Below are positions 1 through 11,902 of a DNA stretch of 64,000 nt, piece after piece; the stretch's first letter is position 1, and each line of letters begins with the position of its first letter. The translations under genes and the position numbers were made by a program. The DNA comes from Terfezia claveryi. Its lineage: Eukaryota > Ascomycota > Pezizomycetes > Pezizales > Pezizaceae. The notes beneath the pieces are model-generated. The model did not search any database. It worked only from the letters and a program-made list of their open reading frames with translations, and was not told the origin of the DNA. The DNA lies in the NCBI GenBank assembly GCA_015179025.1, contig WHUX01000042.1, positions 186,001 to 250,000 of the forward strand, in the 5' to 3' direction.

Positions 1-409
1 TACTTTCGGGGAAAAGGGGCTTTTGATCGTTTGAGGAGGCGATAGATGCTGGGGCTCGGCCATCATGTTGTATAGTTCCATACGAGGCTCTCATATTGCT
101 GTCCTTCAGTAACCTCCGCTCGTCATCTTTTATGTCTTCCAATTCGGCGCGTGTGAGGCAAAAGTTCGAAACTCCTGCTGCAGTAGAAATAATAACAGGT
201 AGTCCATAACCCCCAGGGATCACAGGTGGCCTCCGGTAGCTACCCGAAAGCCCACCCGCGGAATGGCTTTGCAAAGAGTGGCCTCCTGTAGGGAAAATGA
301 GCGGCGACGACAACGATGAGGTCGGCACGTTGTCATCACTGCGGCGTGTATGAAGGAACTGCAAGCTGGAACTGTCAGAGGAGCTGTCGGAACCCGTTGG
401 TGACTGCAT
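1..409 (-). CDS. N-terminal part of an unassigned protein, cut by the left window edge
   Basis: From an ATG at 409 the minus strand stays open for 136 codons to the window edge with no stop. The first ~60 residues are rich in Ser, Gly and Arg. They are followed by a Pro/Gly stretch (RRPPVIPGGYGLP, about residues 59-71) and an acidic helix-like segment (LEDIKDDERRLLKD, about 90-103). No signal peptide or membrane segment lies in the visible part. Low-complexity N-termini of this kind are common as cytosolic tails of fungal membrane transporters, but nothing here fixes the family. Codon use and the long open frame make chance unlikely. An intron inside this stretch is not excluded. Confidence 0.6.
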   Translation of the reverse strand, partial: MQSPTGSDSSSDSSSLQFLHTRRSDDNVPTSSLSSPLIFPTGGHSLQSHSAGGLSGSYRRPPVIPGGYGLPVIISTAAGVSNFCLTRAELEDIKDDERRLLKDSNMRASYGTIQHDGRAPASIASSNDQKPLFPES

Positions 410-2879
410 CTTCTTCAATCGTACTCTGCAGCAACAAGTTGGCAAGAGGTACGAGGGGGCAAAAGCACTTTAGTAGGCGCTCCATCTTCCAGTTATCAGG
501 AACACTACTTAAGTACGTACTAAGTAGCCTAAATACTTAGTAGCCATTATTACCATTACCATGCCATCAATCCGCACTCTCCTCTGTGGCCCCCCTCCCC
601 CGCCGACATTTGCAACCCAGTTCTGACAGAAATCAGGTACAGCGGGCGCCGATGGATTCGGATCAACAGCTATCTACACCAGTTTGGGCATAGAGCGTCC
701 GGGGACTCCGAGAAATGCCCGCTGTCAGTTGTGTTTGTTGCGGCAACTAGGGCCAGCTTCGAAGAATAAACCCTCGTGATAAACTTATGAGATGCTTACT
801 TAAACCCAGCTAGTCAGCCATTCTTATACGCAACCAGACTAGCTATCCTTATACATAAATAAATCTTGCCAATAATGCGCGTAATACAAGAGTAAACGCG
901 GGCATCCAGAAGTGTTTGGCCTCGGATCTAAATAAGCAATTGTTCCCGCTCATTATTATTGCAATTTCGAGGGTAATTAAAGTAAAGTACTTAGAACAGG
1001 GTTGCCGGACTCTGTTGTCTCTCCCAGATTTTGGCCCCACATGTTCGCTCCAAGGGCAGAAGCATTAAGGTAACCAATTATCTCAATTATCTCCCGCCTG
1101 GTAGGCAATTACTTGAGGTCGGGTCACCAGGATCACCATTTGGAGGAGGAATGAAGCCCTGCTGCTGGAACCGTACTATACATATATGTACTTTGTACGT
1201 TATGCGATAGCTATGGGAGGATTCAAAAATTTCGGTCACTTGGCGAGAGATGCCATGGGGCCCCACACGATCGCAATCATCCGGATCCGTTATTGCAATC
1301 TTTCTATCGCTGTCATGTTACATGTACTCATATATATATTGCATGAAAACGAAGTTGCAGGCGTAGTCTGGTTGGCACGTGCAATGTGGGATTAATAAAG
1401 CGCGACTCTGGTTAAACTTACCGCTTTCGGACATCTTATGTAGAATTAGGCATAGTCTCGATCAGACCCTCTACGTACGATTAGGCAGTCAGTCGCGATC
1501 ACCCAACGTCAAGTGTAGTCTGGGTTGCAGAGGACTGCGAGCAACCAGACAATGTAACCAGACTACATACCAGACATGTACGGTGCCAACCAGACTAACT
1601 ACGGTACGTCAAGTGATGTCCCGTTACTTTGTCAGGTGAATTAGAGTCACTATCTTTTAGTCTTAGTCTGGTTTCTTTACACGGCCTAATTCACTAGTAC
1701 CTATAGCCGAACCAGCCTGCAGAAAACAAATTATTCTTGATAAAAACAGCCATAGGAGGGTTTGTGCCAACCAGCTAGAAACAGCTCCTCCACATACCAA
1801 TTGTATACGTACAGTAGTATATATACATCGCTTAGGTCTGGGAAAGGTACGGCACATGCGTCAACACTGGATGAATTAACGACGACCAGGCATAACTCCA
1901 GTACTACGTATTTCACACGGGTTACCGTAATGCAACCAGACTAGTTCAGCCCTATGTACCATAAAACGTATGGACAGAACTGCAACCATACTACGATTGG
2001 ACAAACCAGCACTAAGTACAGATTGGTTGGCCCTGCCAAGGCCATCGGATTTTCGTTTGAAATCCAGGGTCAAGAACAACATGCCGCTGTGAGGGCATTC
2101 CAGTTGGACTACAGCTGGAGCACTAACACGAGGCGTGATTGTGAAGATCGCTTCTCTAAATTTACTGGCGGGGCATTTCGATCTCATATTTATTTTCCGC
2201 CTGACGAACTGAGACTCTGTTTTTCTCTCATGTGTTGCTCATAGTTCTTTTATATACAGGGCACCTGCTGAGGCTCTTCCTTCTATGGGCTTTTTTTCAG
2301 CAATAGGGTATTCAATTTGGTCTTTTAAACATATTACTACCCAACATTATTTCAAGTCATCTCGGCACTCTTTGTCTCTACAGCAAGGGCCTTTACCCCA
2401 CCTTCCTCGGCCTGTTATCGGGAGCTTCTCATCTGATCTTTTTGGTCGCGACTTAAGAAAATACAGCTACGGCTAACGCTGCGGAGGTTTAAAGCCAGCA
2501 TGGGATTATTCCGTAGGTACCCCCCAATTACATCTGGGAAGGATGGAGAGGTTCCGTAACTCTCGAAGTACAGGATGGCACTGCATATCAGGATTATGTA
2601 TTTAGAGCCCACAAGAGCATCTTAGGAGAACTGATCTTTCAACAGGTTAGATAACAACTAAGGTTCAGACAAGCCCCAAGAGAACAATGCTAAATATGGC
2701 TTTGTATACGGATGGTGGGGTACCCAGAATTTATTACAGATCCTTCGTATCGAGGACAGATACTCGTCATAACATTCCCTCTTGTTTAACCTGGCTGAGG
2801 TATGCATAGGAAAATAGAGTGGTTGATTGTGTAGCATGGGAGAGTAAGTTGAGTGGATTAGAGAGTAACTGCCTAAAGC
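410..2879. other. Gene-poor intergenic stretch with motif cluster
   Basis: No ORF here carries a recognisable domain, and all are short. The first few hundred bases are presumably the promoter of the gene leaving the left edge. The notable content is at least six copies of an 11-base motif, CAACCAGACTA or its complement, between 831 and 1943, annotated separately. The rest is mixed AT-rich DNA. Confidence 0.5.
831..1943. repeat. Cluster of dispersed motif CAACCAGACTA / TAGTCTGGTTG
   Basis: Exact or near-exact copies lie at 831-841 (+), 1364-1374 (-), 1516-1527 (-, one inserted G), 1541-1550 (+, partial), 1555-1565 (+), 1587-1597 (+), 1664-1674 (-) and 1933-1943 (+). Further copies across the window, all outside coding exons, are at 5877-5887, 9940-9949, 9989-9999, 11612-11622, 14544-14554, 18065-18094 and 18158-18190. 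Some are arranged as hairpins: AGCTAGTC at 808-815 with GACTAGCT at 837-844, and GTCTGGGTTGC at 1518-1528 with GCAACCAGAC at 1541-1550. The function is unknown. Confidence 0.6.
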
Positions 2880-3140
2880 TATATATTTGGGAAGTGGAGT
2901 CCAAGTTATTGGGGATAGCGGTAGATATACATAATCCGAGTTGTGAAGGCAGCAGTAGATATACAGAATCTGAGCTTTTGGGAGTAGCGGTAGATACTGT
3001 ATGTATATGGAATTCAAATTATGGGAGCAGTGGTAGAGATGCAGAATCCGAGTCGTGGATTTATGGGTAGATATACAGTATTCGAGTGGTGGACATAGCG
3101 GTAGGTATACAGAATCCGAGTTGTGGAGGCACCAGGAGAC
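2880..3140. repeat. Degenerate minisatellite, unit about 35-40 bp
   Basis: Six or seven imperfect units follow one another, each built around GGTAGATATACAGAATCCGA followed by GTTGTGG and a short spacer such as GGAGTAGC. Unit length varies and many bases differ, so the array is old. It gives rise to a repetitive minus-strand ORF at 2658-3152 whose peptide simply mirrors the DNA repeat, and I do not count that as a gene. Confidence 0.65.
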
Positions 3141-3445
3141 ATATACTATCACCTTACCCTCAAGGAAGGATAATCCAGAAAATCACTTGACCAAACTACA
3201 TTCAATGAGGGTCATCTAAGGAATGGTAGAACCGTTGGATGAGTACGCGTGGATTATAGACTTGGAAATGCCAGAATGCGAGATGGGGTACCTTGGAAGA
3301 CCAGATAGTAGTGTGCTTGGATCCGATTGGCAGTTCGAGTAAGGGAGGTGTAAGAAGGATTCCTAATGGGGAAAGTGACGGTGTGAAAGAGCACATATAG
3401 GCGACTGGATCGCAACTACTTTTAGCAATATTAGAGCATTAGGAC

Positions 3446-3537
3446 TATAGCATTTAGACTATAGCGATACCTAAGATAGCTCTGCTGTTTTTACCTCTCA
3501 GCCAAGATTCCTCCGTTCATAAGCTCGTAATCTTACA
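3446..3537 (+). repeat. Dispersed ~100 bp repeat, copy 1 (most diverged)
   Basis: Shares the pattern CTATAGCGATAnC ... GATTCCTCCG ... CTCGTAATCTTACA with copies at 6682-6798 and 59650-59751. The constant end CTCGTAATCTTACA would fit the CA-3' end of an LTR or another element terminus. I see no matching start or target duplication, so the element class is open. Confidence 0.6.
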
Positions 3538-4266
3538 CATCCAGTAATTTTTCTCGAAATAAAGGCTGCCGGGCATATCCATAGAAATTCATCTCGTGGC
3601 GCTGCCGATAAGCAAATGTGAGAGAGGGTTGATGCCTACGCGATGATGTTAGAATCCCCATATTGTATGGTGTCGTGCGCTCGGGACTATGCTTTGTTTT
3701 TATATATACACCAAGGATACTCGACAGTTGGAGCTAGAACGTTGGAGCCAGAACTTAGTCCCGATGACAGTAAATTTTTGACCGATACGGCACCAAGGAA
3801 CCGTTGGAACTTCGATTTGTTGACAGCTGAGGGAGGGCAGAAGTTTAGGGCATAGGTGATGTCAAGAGAATGTGTGAACAGACGGAACAAGGTTGATTCT
3901 GTCGGTTCTGTGATTTTATGAGTGTTACTAATGATTGTAGAGGGAATAAGTCGGATCATCATGATGGTAGGTAATACGAATGGGAAAGCAAGGCGTTATT
4001 TGCAATGGCCAAGAAAAGGGTATGGATGGGAAGAAATTTCAATTGTGTAAATAATAGGGATTGTTTAATATTGTTCATGACAGTTCTTAATTCGGTAGTA
4101 TGTTCAGTTATGTCTGGATTGGGGGGTGTCGCCCCCGTCTGTTTGCACGTGCAAGATATATATACTGATGCGTTGCATTGTGCAACCAGTACATCGCATT
4201 TCAACCCTTCAGTAGTCCTTCTTCATTCTTTACGCTTCGCTCCAGTCACTAACGTTACGAATCAGC
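3538..4266. other. Intergenic, no supported gene
   Basis: Contains short ORFs on both strands (for example 3643-3855 and 4005-4292) with no recognisable domains. It lies directly upstream of the HNH relic and may include its former promoter. Confidence 0.4.
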
Positions 4267-5272
4267 ATGACATCAAACCGGTCACACTTTAGGATTACGA
4301 TGGTGCAAATGATGACGACGCTGATGCATTGGGAGGACTCATTCAAAACGGTTCAATCACAGAAGGGAATTTTCTAGTTATGTTGGGGATCTTGTTAGAT
4401 ACAGGGGGTGCTTCGATAAGAGTTGAGCCTCGAATTTCAGGGAAGATTGTATTGAGGAGTGACGACCGTCTCGAGGTTGGAATATATGATTTTTTTTTGT
4501 GACAGTATGGTATGTCATACATAGGTGAGTGTCTATAAGGAAGCTAACAGGCGATAGATGCCATTGAAGTATCGAATGAGCAATCGGTCCATCGGATTAT
4601 ATCGCACAATATGACAGGTCGGGAAGGCAGCTTTTGTGACAGAATACGGGCTCGAGATGGAAGATGTGTTATTAGCGGAGTAGTAAACAGGAGGGCTCCA
4701 CACAGGTGGACTATGTTTGAGGCGGCGCACATATTTCCGTTGCAGAAAGAGGATCTATGGAATCTATTGGGTATAGCAGGTGGATAACGGACATGGACGA
4801 CACAACCGGAGTGTCCAAGATTATCTCAATTCAGAACGGGTTTCTATCGCGAGAAGACATTCACAGTCTATTTGATATCAGTCAATACAGATGTGAGTTT
4901 ACTGTGTTAATTAGTGTAATGTAGTGCTGATGACTATAGCCTTAGGCTCCACAGACGTATAGACTTCAAGTAAAATAAAAAAAAAGTGCTGATGACTTGT
5001 TAGAAGACGACTACAAGTTGTTGTGTTTGATGATGATTTGTTAGGACTTGATGGCCGAATTTTAGACGGGGTTTGTCGAAACCAGTCTGATCCCTATAGG
5101 GTATCGGATGAGTTATTACGGTGGCATTCGGACAGTCTGTTTTAGCTAACATGAGAGGAGATGGAGAGCCGGTGTTTGAGCATGGGATTTTGTGGTTAAG
5201 GTGAAGGAGATTAGTTCATGAAGGGCCTTATGGAAAAGAAAGGTTAGAGATGGAAGTTTTAGTGAGATTATA
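4267..5272 (+). pseudogene. Broken HNH endonuclease (HNH_2-type) gene
   Basis: Pieces of one protein can be read in order but in changing frames. A start MTSNRSHFR at 4267 is followed by a frameshift near 4293, then GGLIQNGSITEGNF and LEVGIYDF. The HNH core has CDRIRARDGRCVISGVVN and FEAAHIFPLQKEDLWN at about 4640-4770, then, shifted, RWITDMDD and QNGFLSREDIHSLFD. An intron-like GTGAGT...CTATAG lies near 4892-4938. After it come GLDGRILDGVCRN, RVSDELLRWH and, shifted again, NMRGDGEPVFEH and EGPYGKERLEMEVL. At least four frame breaks and several stops rule out a working product. The order of motifs, with AAH in place of the first HNH histidine block and N/H further on, matches a family common in filamentous fungi. 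Similar genes are often multicopy and unstable. The family call is from memory of the motifs. Confidence 0.7.
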
Positions 5273-6681
5273 TGGAGTTTGTTAAGTGTATTTTAATTTC
5301 AATGGTTGAAGTTTATGCAAGAGAGGGGAAAATAGTAAGTGCCCTGATATGTGAATATGGATTCTCCAACGGTCTGGCTAGTGGGGGAATAGTGTGAAAT
5401 TGTAGAACGAAGAGGAAGTTCTCTGTGTAGGCACTTGCATATACTGCATACCATTTGGGGGGTCTGAGGCCAATAAAACGCAATCGGCATTTCCCCTGTC
5501 TATCGTATTATTTACTTACTTTCTCACCACTCTTTATGGCTAATAAGAATCCAATATGTGCCTGCCTACCTTGTATCTTAACTTGACTTGCCCTGTTGCT
5601 CGTGCACGTGATCTTTTTAAAGCTTTTTGTTCTTTCGCCATCTTATTCTGCCACCCTTTCATGTGCTCTTTACTTTACATTCATCTTGTTGCGTCTAAAT
5701 TCAAAGCCAATGAACTACTCTGGTTACAACTGGAATCCAAAACGCTCACCTCCATTCCCGTCAGTCACTAAAAACAAAGCTTTCATGATGAATCTTCTCA
5801 ATCCTCGCCACCGCCCCGCCATTTCTTTTCCTTGGGTGTAGCCTACTCCCCCACCCAAATTCCACGGCCGGTAAAGTAACCAGACTACGGTAAAGTATGT
5901 TCTAATTATGCTCGTCGTTTGTTAATATCCTTTCATGGACAGAAACTCGATTGGAGTGAAGTAAAGTTATCCTAGGAAGTTTCTCTACCAAATCGACAAC
6001 TGAAGTTTAGATGTCCTCTCTATCCTCACAACATGATCCTCCCTTTTTTCTCAGCAAATTATTTTGCTAATAATTAGGCAAAAATAAATGGAGAAATGCC
6101 AAAGTTGAATATTGGCCACACTCTCTACTCCTGGATCTGGCGTATACGGTACAACTGTGATAATCTATATTACATAGGTTTGGCTCGGATTAGTCACCGG
6201 AAAGCTCATCGCAATGCCGTAAATAATTATAACACTTAAGAGTATGTCCCGAACTAGGAGAGAAGAAGCGTTATTGCAAATCCCGGAGATAAAAAGTCCG
6301 TCTAGCTGTTGTAATCTGGCGTATCTGTTGCAGTCTTGTCACGCTACTTCGATGAGACTTAGCTGCTTGCTGGCTGGCTTTTAAAACGAAGTCCGCATGT
6401 TTTGTAGTACTCATTCTGTTTTCTGAGGCTCCTTAGCCCCCGGGGGAGAAACTAGGCCAGGTTGAGTGAATTCGAATGCAGCGACTGTGTAGGAAATACT
6501 TTCACGTAGCATAAGCGGGAGTCACGAGGAATACGAATTCCCATCCGGAATGGGAAATGCAGAAACACGTAAATGGGCAGACATGGTATGAACCAGATTT
6601 GGCTAAACGGGCAAAACTGGGGAAGGATAAAGGATCTGGAGATTGTCGGCTGGAATAAGGATTTTTCTCTTCTCTAGAGTA
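5273..6681. other. Intergenic, no supported gene
   Basis: Only short unrelated ORFs occur here. A possible start peptide MNYSGYNWNPKRSPPFPSV at 5710 is not followed by a coherent frame. One motif copy (TAACCAGACTA) lies at 5877-5887. Confidence 0.4.
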
Positions 6682-6798
6682 CTAGGACCGTAGCATCAAG
6701 ACATAGAGATATCTAGATAACTCTGTTACTTGTTACTTTGAATACACGCACTCTTCTCTCTTCACGATTCCTCCGCTAAATAACCTCGTAATCTTACA
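6682..6798 (+). repeat. Dispersed ~100 bp repeat, copy 2
   Basis: Nearly identical over about 85 bases to the copy at 59650-59751, from GATATCTAGATAA through ACTCTTCTCTCTTCACGATT to ACCTCGTAATCTTACAG, and more distantly to 3446-3537. Same orientation in all three places. Confidence 0.75.
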
Positions 6799-7500
6799 GG
6801 CTGAACCCCCCAAGGCATACAGCAAACCTAACAAGGCAGCAGTCCTAGCAAAATTCGGCAAAACCCAACAATGTTGACAGAGATAATGGCTAGGGATTCG
6901 AAGATACATGTAGAGACTCTATTTGTATAAAGCAGGCAGTGGAGAAAGAGGAAGCTGTGCGAGGGGTACTCGGAATTGTAACACAGAAGTAATGATCAAT
7001 ACTCGAATGCCACGGGGAACTGCATAGGATCGAGAAGAGCAAATATCAACGCGGTGGGAGGCATGTATGGGACTGGGAAATATGGGTATCGGGGAAATTG
7101 CTGTGGATTGAAAATCAATGATATCAGCATAGTGGGTTTGTGGGTGGCGAATATGGGGCTCCATTATGTGCCATATACGCAGGAGATGAGTTGTGGATCG
7201 GGTGAGCACACAATATAACCTTTTCTCGGGTTTGAAAATACCTAGATATCTACTCGTTGTGCTACAAAATTTATTGCAAAAAACCTTTTTTTAAAAAGAA
7301 AAAAAAAAAAAAAATTGATTGACCATTAATAAAACCAGACTCACATCAATTAGATGGCCACCATTATCCAGGCCGCCAATGGTGGATTACATCAGTGTTT
7401 TGCAATTGGAGTCCAAGTTCATGCATACTCTGCTCTTTACCCTCTCACCTTTGGTGTCGAGAAAAATCTCTGTATCTACTATTAGCACCCAAGCTCTCTT
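6799..7500. other. Intergenic downstream of ferrochelatase, no supported gene
   Basis: A 96-codon minus ORF at 6919-7209 has no recognisable motif. An A-rich tract occurs at 7295-7315. The last ~150 bases must hold the 3' end of the ferrochelatase transcript. Confidence 0.4.
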
Positions 7501-8842
<1,342 letters not shown>

Positions 8843-10028
8843 TATCGGGAAGGTTGGCTCACTTCAAAATCGATGAATACAAAGGCAAGTAGCACAAATG
8901 AAGCTAAGCCAAGGGTGGGGGAGCAGTCCACCGTGAATATAAGGCCTGTCTGTATATGACGTTCTAGATGTTGCGTTTGTGGCGACCTCATTAGAGCATT
9001 CGAAGCTCAATTCGTATCCGGAGACTTCATGCTCCGACATCATGAGTTTGTTCTAGACTAAATTTCCCATGAATCTGGCCGGCGGTACATCGTATGAAAT
9101 ACTCGAGACTGGTGTCCGGCTACAGCAAACCCATGCTTCTTGGCTGTTAGGGAAACTCTTTGGTGGTGGAAACCTTTAAGACAGCCTCCTCACCCTTTTC
9201 ATCATTCTCATCGACATTGCTAGGTTATTGCGTTTGCTGGTGCTGATAAGGGGAAATTTGTGCCATAACAGCTGACTGAGCGTGTGGAATAGTGTTGGAG
9301 AGGCTCTACATATATGATTCTTTGGTCACATAGGTTCTTCGCCTCATGATTTATGGCTCTCTACATACTCCCTAGCATACTCCCCAAGCTCCAGAGATGC
9401 TTCTCCAAATGCGATGCCAGAGTGGCAGGATGACCTAAGCCACTACCAATCCAAACAAGTTTTCAAGTATTATCAAGACTGATCTCGTTCACCATCTATA
9501 TACCGCCTTCAACTTTCATCAGAGGTAATGAATGGGGATTTGATCCTCTTATATTGAAGCTTCGTGAAATTCAGCGGAAGCACTAGGTAGTGTGGCTGGA
9601 ATTTTAGGGGATATCTCCTGACTTTATTCCCTCTCAAAGAATCAATCGTCTGAGGTCTGGAGTAACTACCGAAATATATACTGGGTGGTCAATCAGTACC
9701 TAGGTAGCCTTTCACTTCAATTCAATGTCGCCATTTTCATTCCCTCTGGTTCATGAGTGGCATCAGTGCCAGCTTCCAGATGATCAACTCCAATTGAAAC
9801 AAAGAGCAAGATCTAGATCAGTTTTTCTTAAATTTGCTGCTATCATTCATATTGTGGGACGGTTGTTCAATCTTAGTGGCAATTTGCCAAGATACACATT
9901 CATGTGACAACTACAAAGCCTTCTTGCGAGGCTTGTGCAAACCAGACTAACAACAAAGTAGACTTCATAGATGAGCATTCTGGGGCGCCAACCAGACTAC
10001 ATTCTGGGTAAACTGAAGCCACAAGAAG
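8843..10028. other. Divergent intergenic region between ferrochelatase and the centrin-like gene
   Basis: About 1.2 kb with no convincing exon on either strand. It should hold both promoters. Two direct copies of the AACCAGACTA motif (9940-9949 and 9989-9999) lie within 90 bases upstream of the centrin-like start. Confidence 0.45.
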
Positions 10029-10734
10029 ATGCCACTGAGAAGGGAAGGTACAAAATCCACAACTACAACCATGGGAAAGCGCAGGACCGCAAAACTTGCG
10101 AAAGAGCTTAAGCTCACGGCGGAGGAGGAGGATGAGATACGAGAAGCGTTTGATATGTTCGTGGACAAAGATGGGGCCCCTGGTGAAATCCAAACTACAG
10201 ATGTGAGGAAGGCTATGTTGTATGTATTAAATCCTAAATAAGTTATTACGATGGGATTAATATACTCACTTGAATCTTTTATAGGGCGTTGGGTTTTGAA
10301 GCATCAAGAGTAGAAATGGCTGAGATAATTGATACCCTTGATCCAGAAAATGAAGGGATCGTAATGTGGGAGGCCTTCATACGGCTATGTGCACTAAAAA
10401 TGAAATGTACTTTTATACTCTTTTGTGAGGGGCCGAACTACACTGATATCTGTGCCTGCAGATCGGGATGAGCAAGCGGAACTTGAACGCGCATATAGGC
10501 TATTCACTAACAACACTGATGGACCTATAACCATCTTCGACTTGAAAAGAATAGCAAGGGAGCTAAAGGAGAATGTGACAGACGAACAATTAACAGACAT
10601 GCTTATGGAAGCATCTGGCGGGATGACCGTCAATCTGTAAGCTCTCTGGTCTTCTGGATTGGTGACGAATATCATTGACCCATCATTCCAGAAACGAGTT
10701 TGAAGGCGTGATGAAGAGAGCAGGAGTGCTCTAG
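10029..10734 (+). CDS. Centrin/Cdc31-like EF-hand protein with degenerate calcium loops
   Basis: Four exons (10029-10219, 10285-10406, 10462-10636, 10692-10734) give 176 aa. An in-frame ATG at 10071 in a better context (ACCATGG) would give 162 aa. The order of helices is that of centrin/Cdc31: EEDEIREAFDMF, VRKAMLALGFE, EMAEIIDTLD, ELERAYRLF, LKRIARELKENVTDEQL and NEFEGVMKRAGVL. Centrins act at spindle pole bodies and in TREX-2 and nucleotide-excision repair complexes. The calcium loops are poor. Loop 1 reads VDKDGAPGEIQ with an insertion, loop 3 NNTDGPITIFD, and loop 4 (ASGGMTVNLNE) has lost most acidic ligands. It may therefore bind little calcium, or be a divergent paralogue rather than the essential CDC31. 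Introns are 55-65 bp with normal signals, so I regard it as an active gene. Confidence 0.8.
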
Positions 10735-10910
10735 TTACGCTCAGGAATGCTGTAATATATTGTATACAAATGGTTAAAGAAGCTCTAGCATAAACCATCC
10801 TTCTTTTGTGGGCTCCGTTGGACCTACAATTCAACAGTGCTGAACCCTCGATTGGTATATTCATTAAATTTGCCATCCTTCCTAGGTCAAGATCCTTTTC
10901 TTCCTCTCGA

Positions 10911-11513
10911 TCATTGCGTCTGTGGTGAAATCAAAACTACACTATCGCCTAACCCCCCAAGGTCAGTATGCATAATGCAAGTAAAATGCCATTTCCCGTT
11001 CAACATACCTCTCACAAAAAGCATCTCACTTGTCTTCTTTACGGTCTATCACCGAAGACACTTCGTAAGCCTAATTCTCTCCTTGAAGGAACAGCCAACT
11101 ACCCATCACTCACTCGTATGGTATCGTCGTCCTCCTCATCTCCGACTATATAAATCGTCTCCTCAACGTCCCCTTAACCAGAGTCAATATTCAGCCGGAA
11201 ATTGTATGTATGCTTCTCAAACGCCAACGGTGGGAGTTGTACCAATGATTAAGTTGCAATGAGAGTCAAACGCCTGCGAGAAACCCTGTTGATACCAGCC
11301 TGGAGAAGAGTTAGGAAGGATAAGCCTACATGTAACCGCCCTTTGAGCTCTCGATCTCCTCTCAACTTGACAAACACATGCTCGTCTAACGACAGGCGGA
11401 CTAGATCAAGACTAATATGGCCATCAATCAGCCTTCGCTTATGTTGTCGAATGGTCGTGTAGGAATGCTCACGGTTCGGAGACGGCAGCTACTGATTCAT
11501 CGCCTTCGGCCAT
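10911..11513 (-). CDS. LSM3: U6 snRNA-associated Sm-like protein LSm3
   Basis: LSm3 is part of the Lsm1-7 (cytoplasmic mRNA decay) and Lsm2-8 (nuclear U6 snRNA) rings. The gene has six very short exons: 11473-11513, 11330-11411, 11243-11273, 11114-11172, 11009-11036 and 10911-10948. They sum to 279 nt and encode 92 aa. All junctions keep frame and use GT-AG. After [14 protein letters not shown] come the Sm1 motif ([20 protein letters not shown] then [16 protein letters not shown]) and the Sm2 motif ([14 protein letters not shown]), ending PQTQ. Length and both Sm motifs match the LSm3 family. No single exon is long enough to stand out as an ORF. It is convergent with the centrin-like gene, whose stop lies 176 bp away. 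Confidence 0.92.
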
Positions 11514-11902
11514 TTTGAGATTGGTGATGAGGTTAGCAATAGAGGAGAGCTTGGGTTGTGCAAAGCTTGAATTACGCTAGGGTAATAGATATCCTAAAGA
11601 CGCATAAGTATTAGTCTGGTTGTATTACTTAACACGAGCTAACTAGTACTAATACAGCGAACGACTCTACCGCAAGATAGTCTCGTGCCTAGACGGTACT
11701 GATTTCGGAGGCCATGCCTACCTAATCAACATAAATAATGTGCTCACAGGTAGGCTAATTGATCTTCTGCCAAACATACATGAAAATTGATATCCTAACA
11801 ATTTTATCTCCTCGCTCAATGCAACGAAATATCGACAGCAAAAGCTAAATATATCGAGCGAATCCAATCCATTTTCGCAACTCAATTCAATCCCAGTGTT
11901 TT
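11514..11902. other. Intergenic between LSM3 and LEU1
   Basis: Holds the LSM3 promoter and the LEU1 3' end. One copy of TAGTCTGGTTG at 11612-11622. No ORF with coding character. Confidence 0.45.

Noticed and set aside
2658..3152. 164-codon minus-strand ORF
   Set aside because: Its repeats mirror the DNA minisatellite and there is no domain or conserved start; it is a by-product of the repeat.
4390..4440. LLDTGGAS resembling a retroviral-type protease D-T-G motif
   Set aside because: The surrounding blocks belong to the HNH nuclease relic; no other retroelement domain is nearby.
10394..10876. 160-codon minus ORF opposite the centrin-like gene
   Set aside because: It lies antisense to spliced exons with clear EF-hand homology; shadow frame.
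10837..11262. 141-codon plus ORF
   Set aside because: Antisense to the LSM3 exons, which carry both Sm motifs and consistent splice sites.
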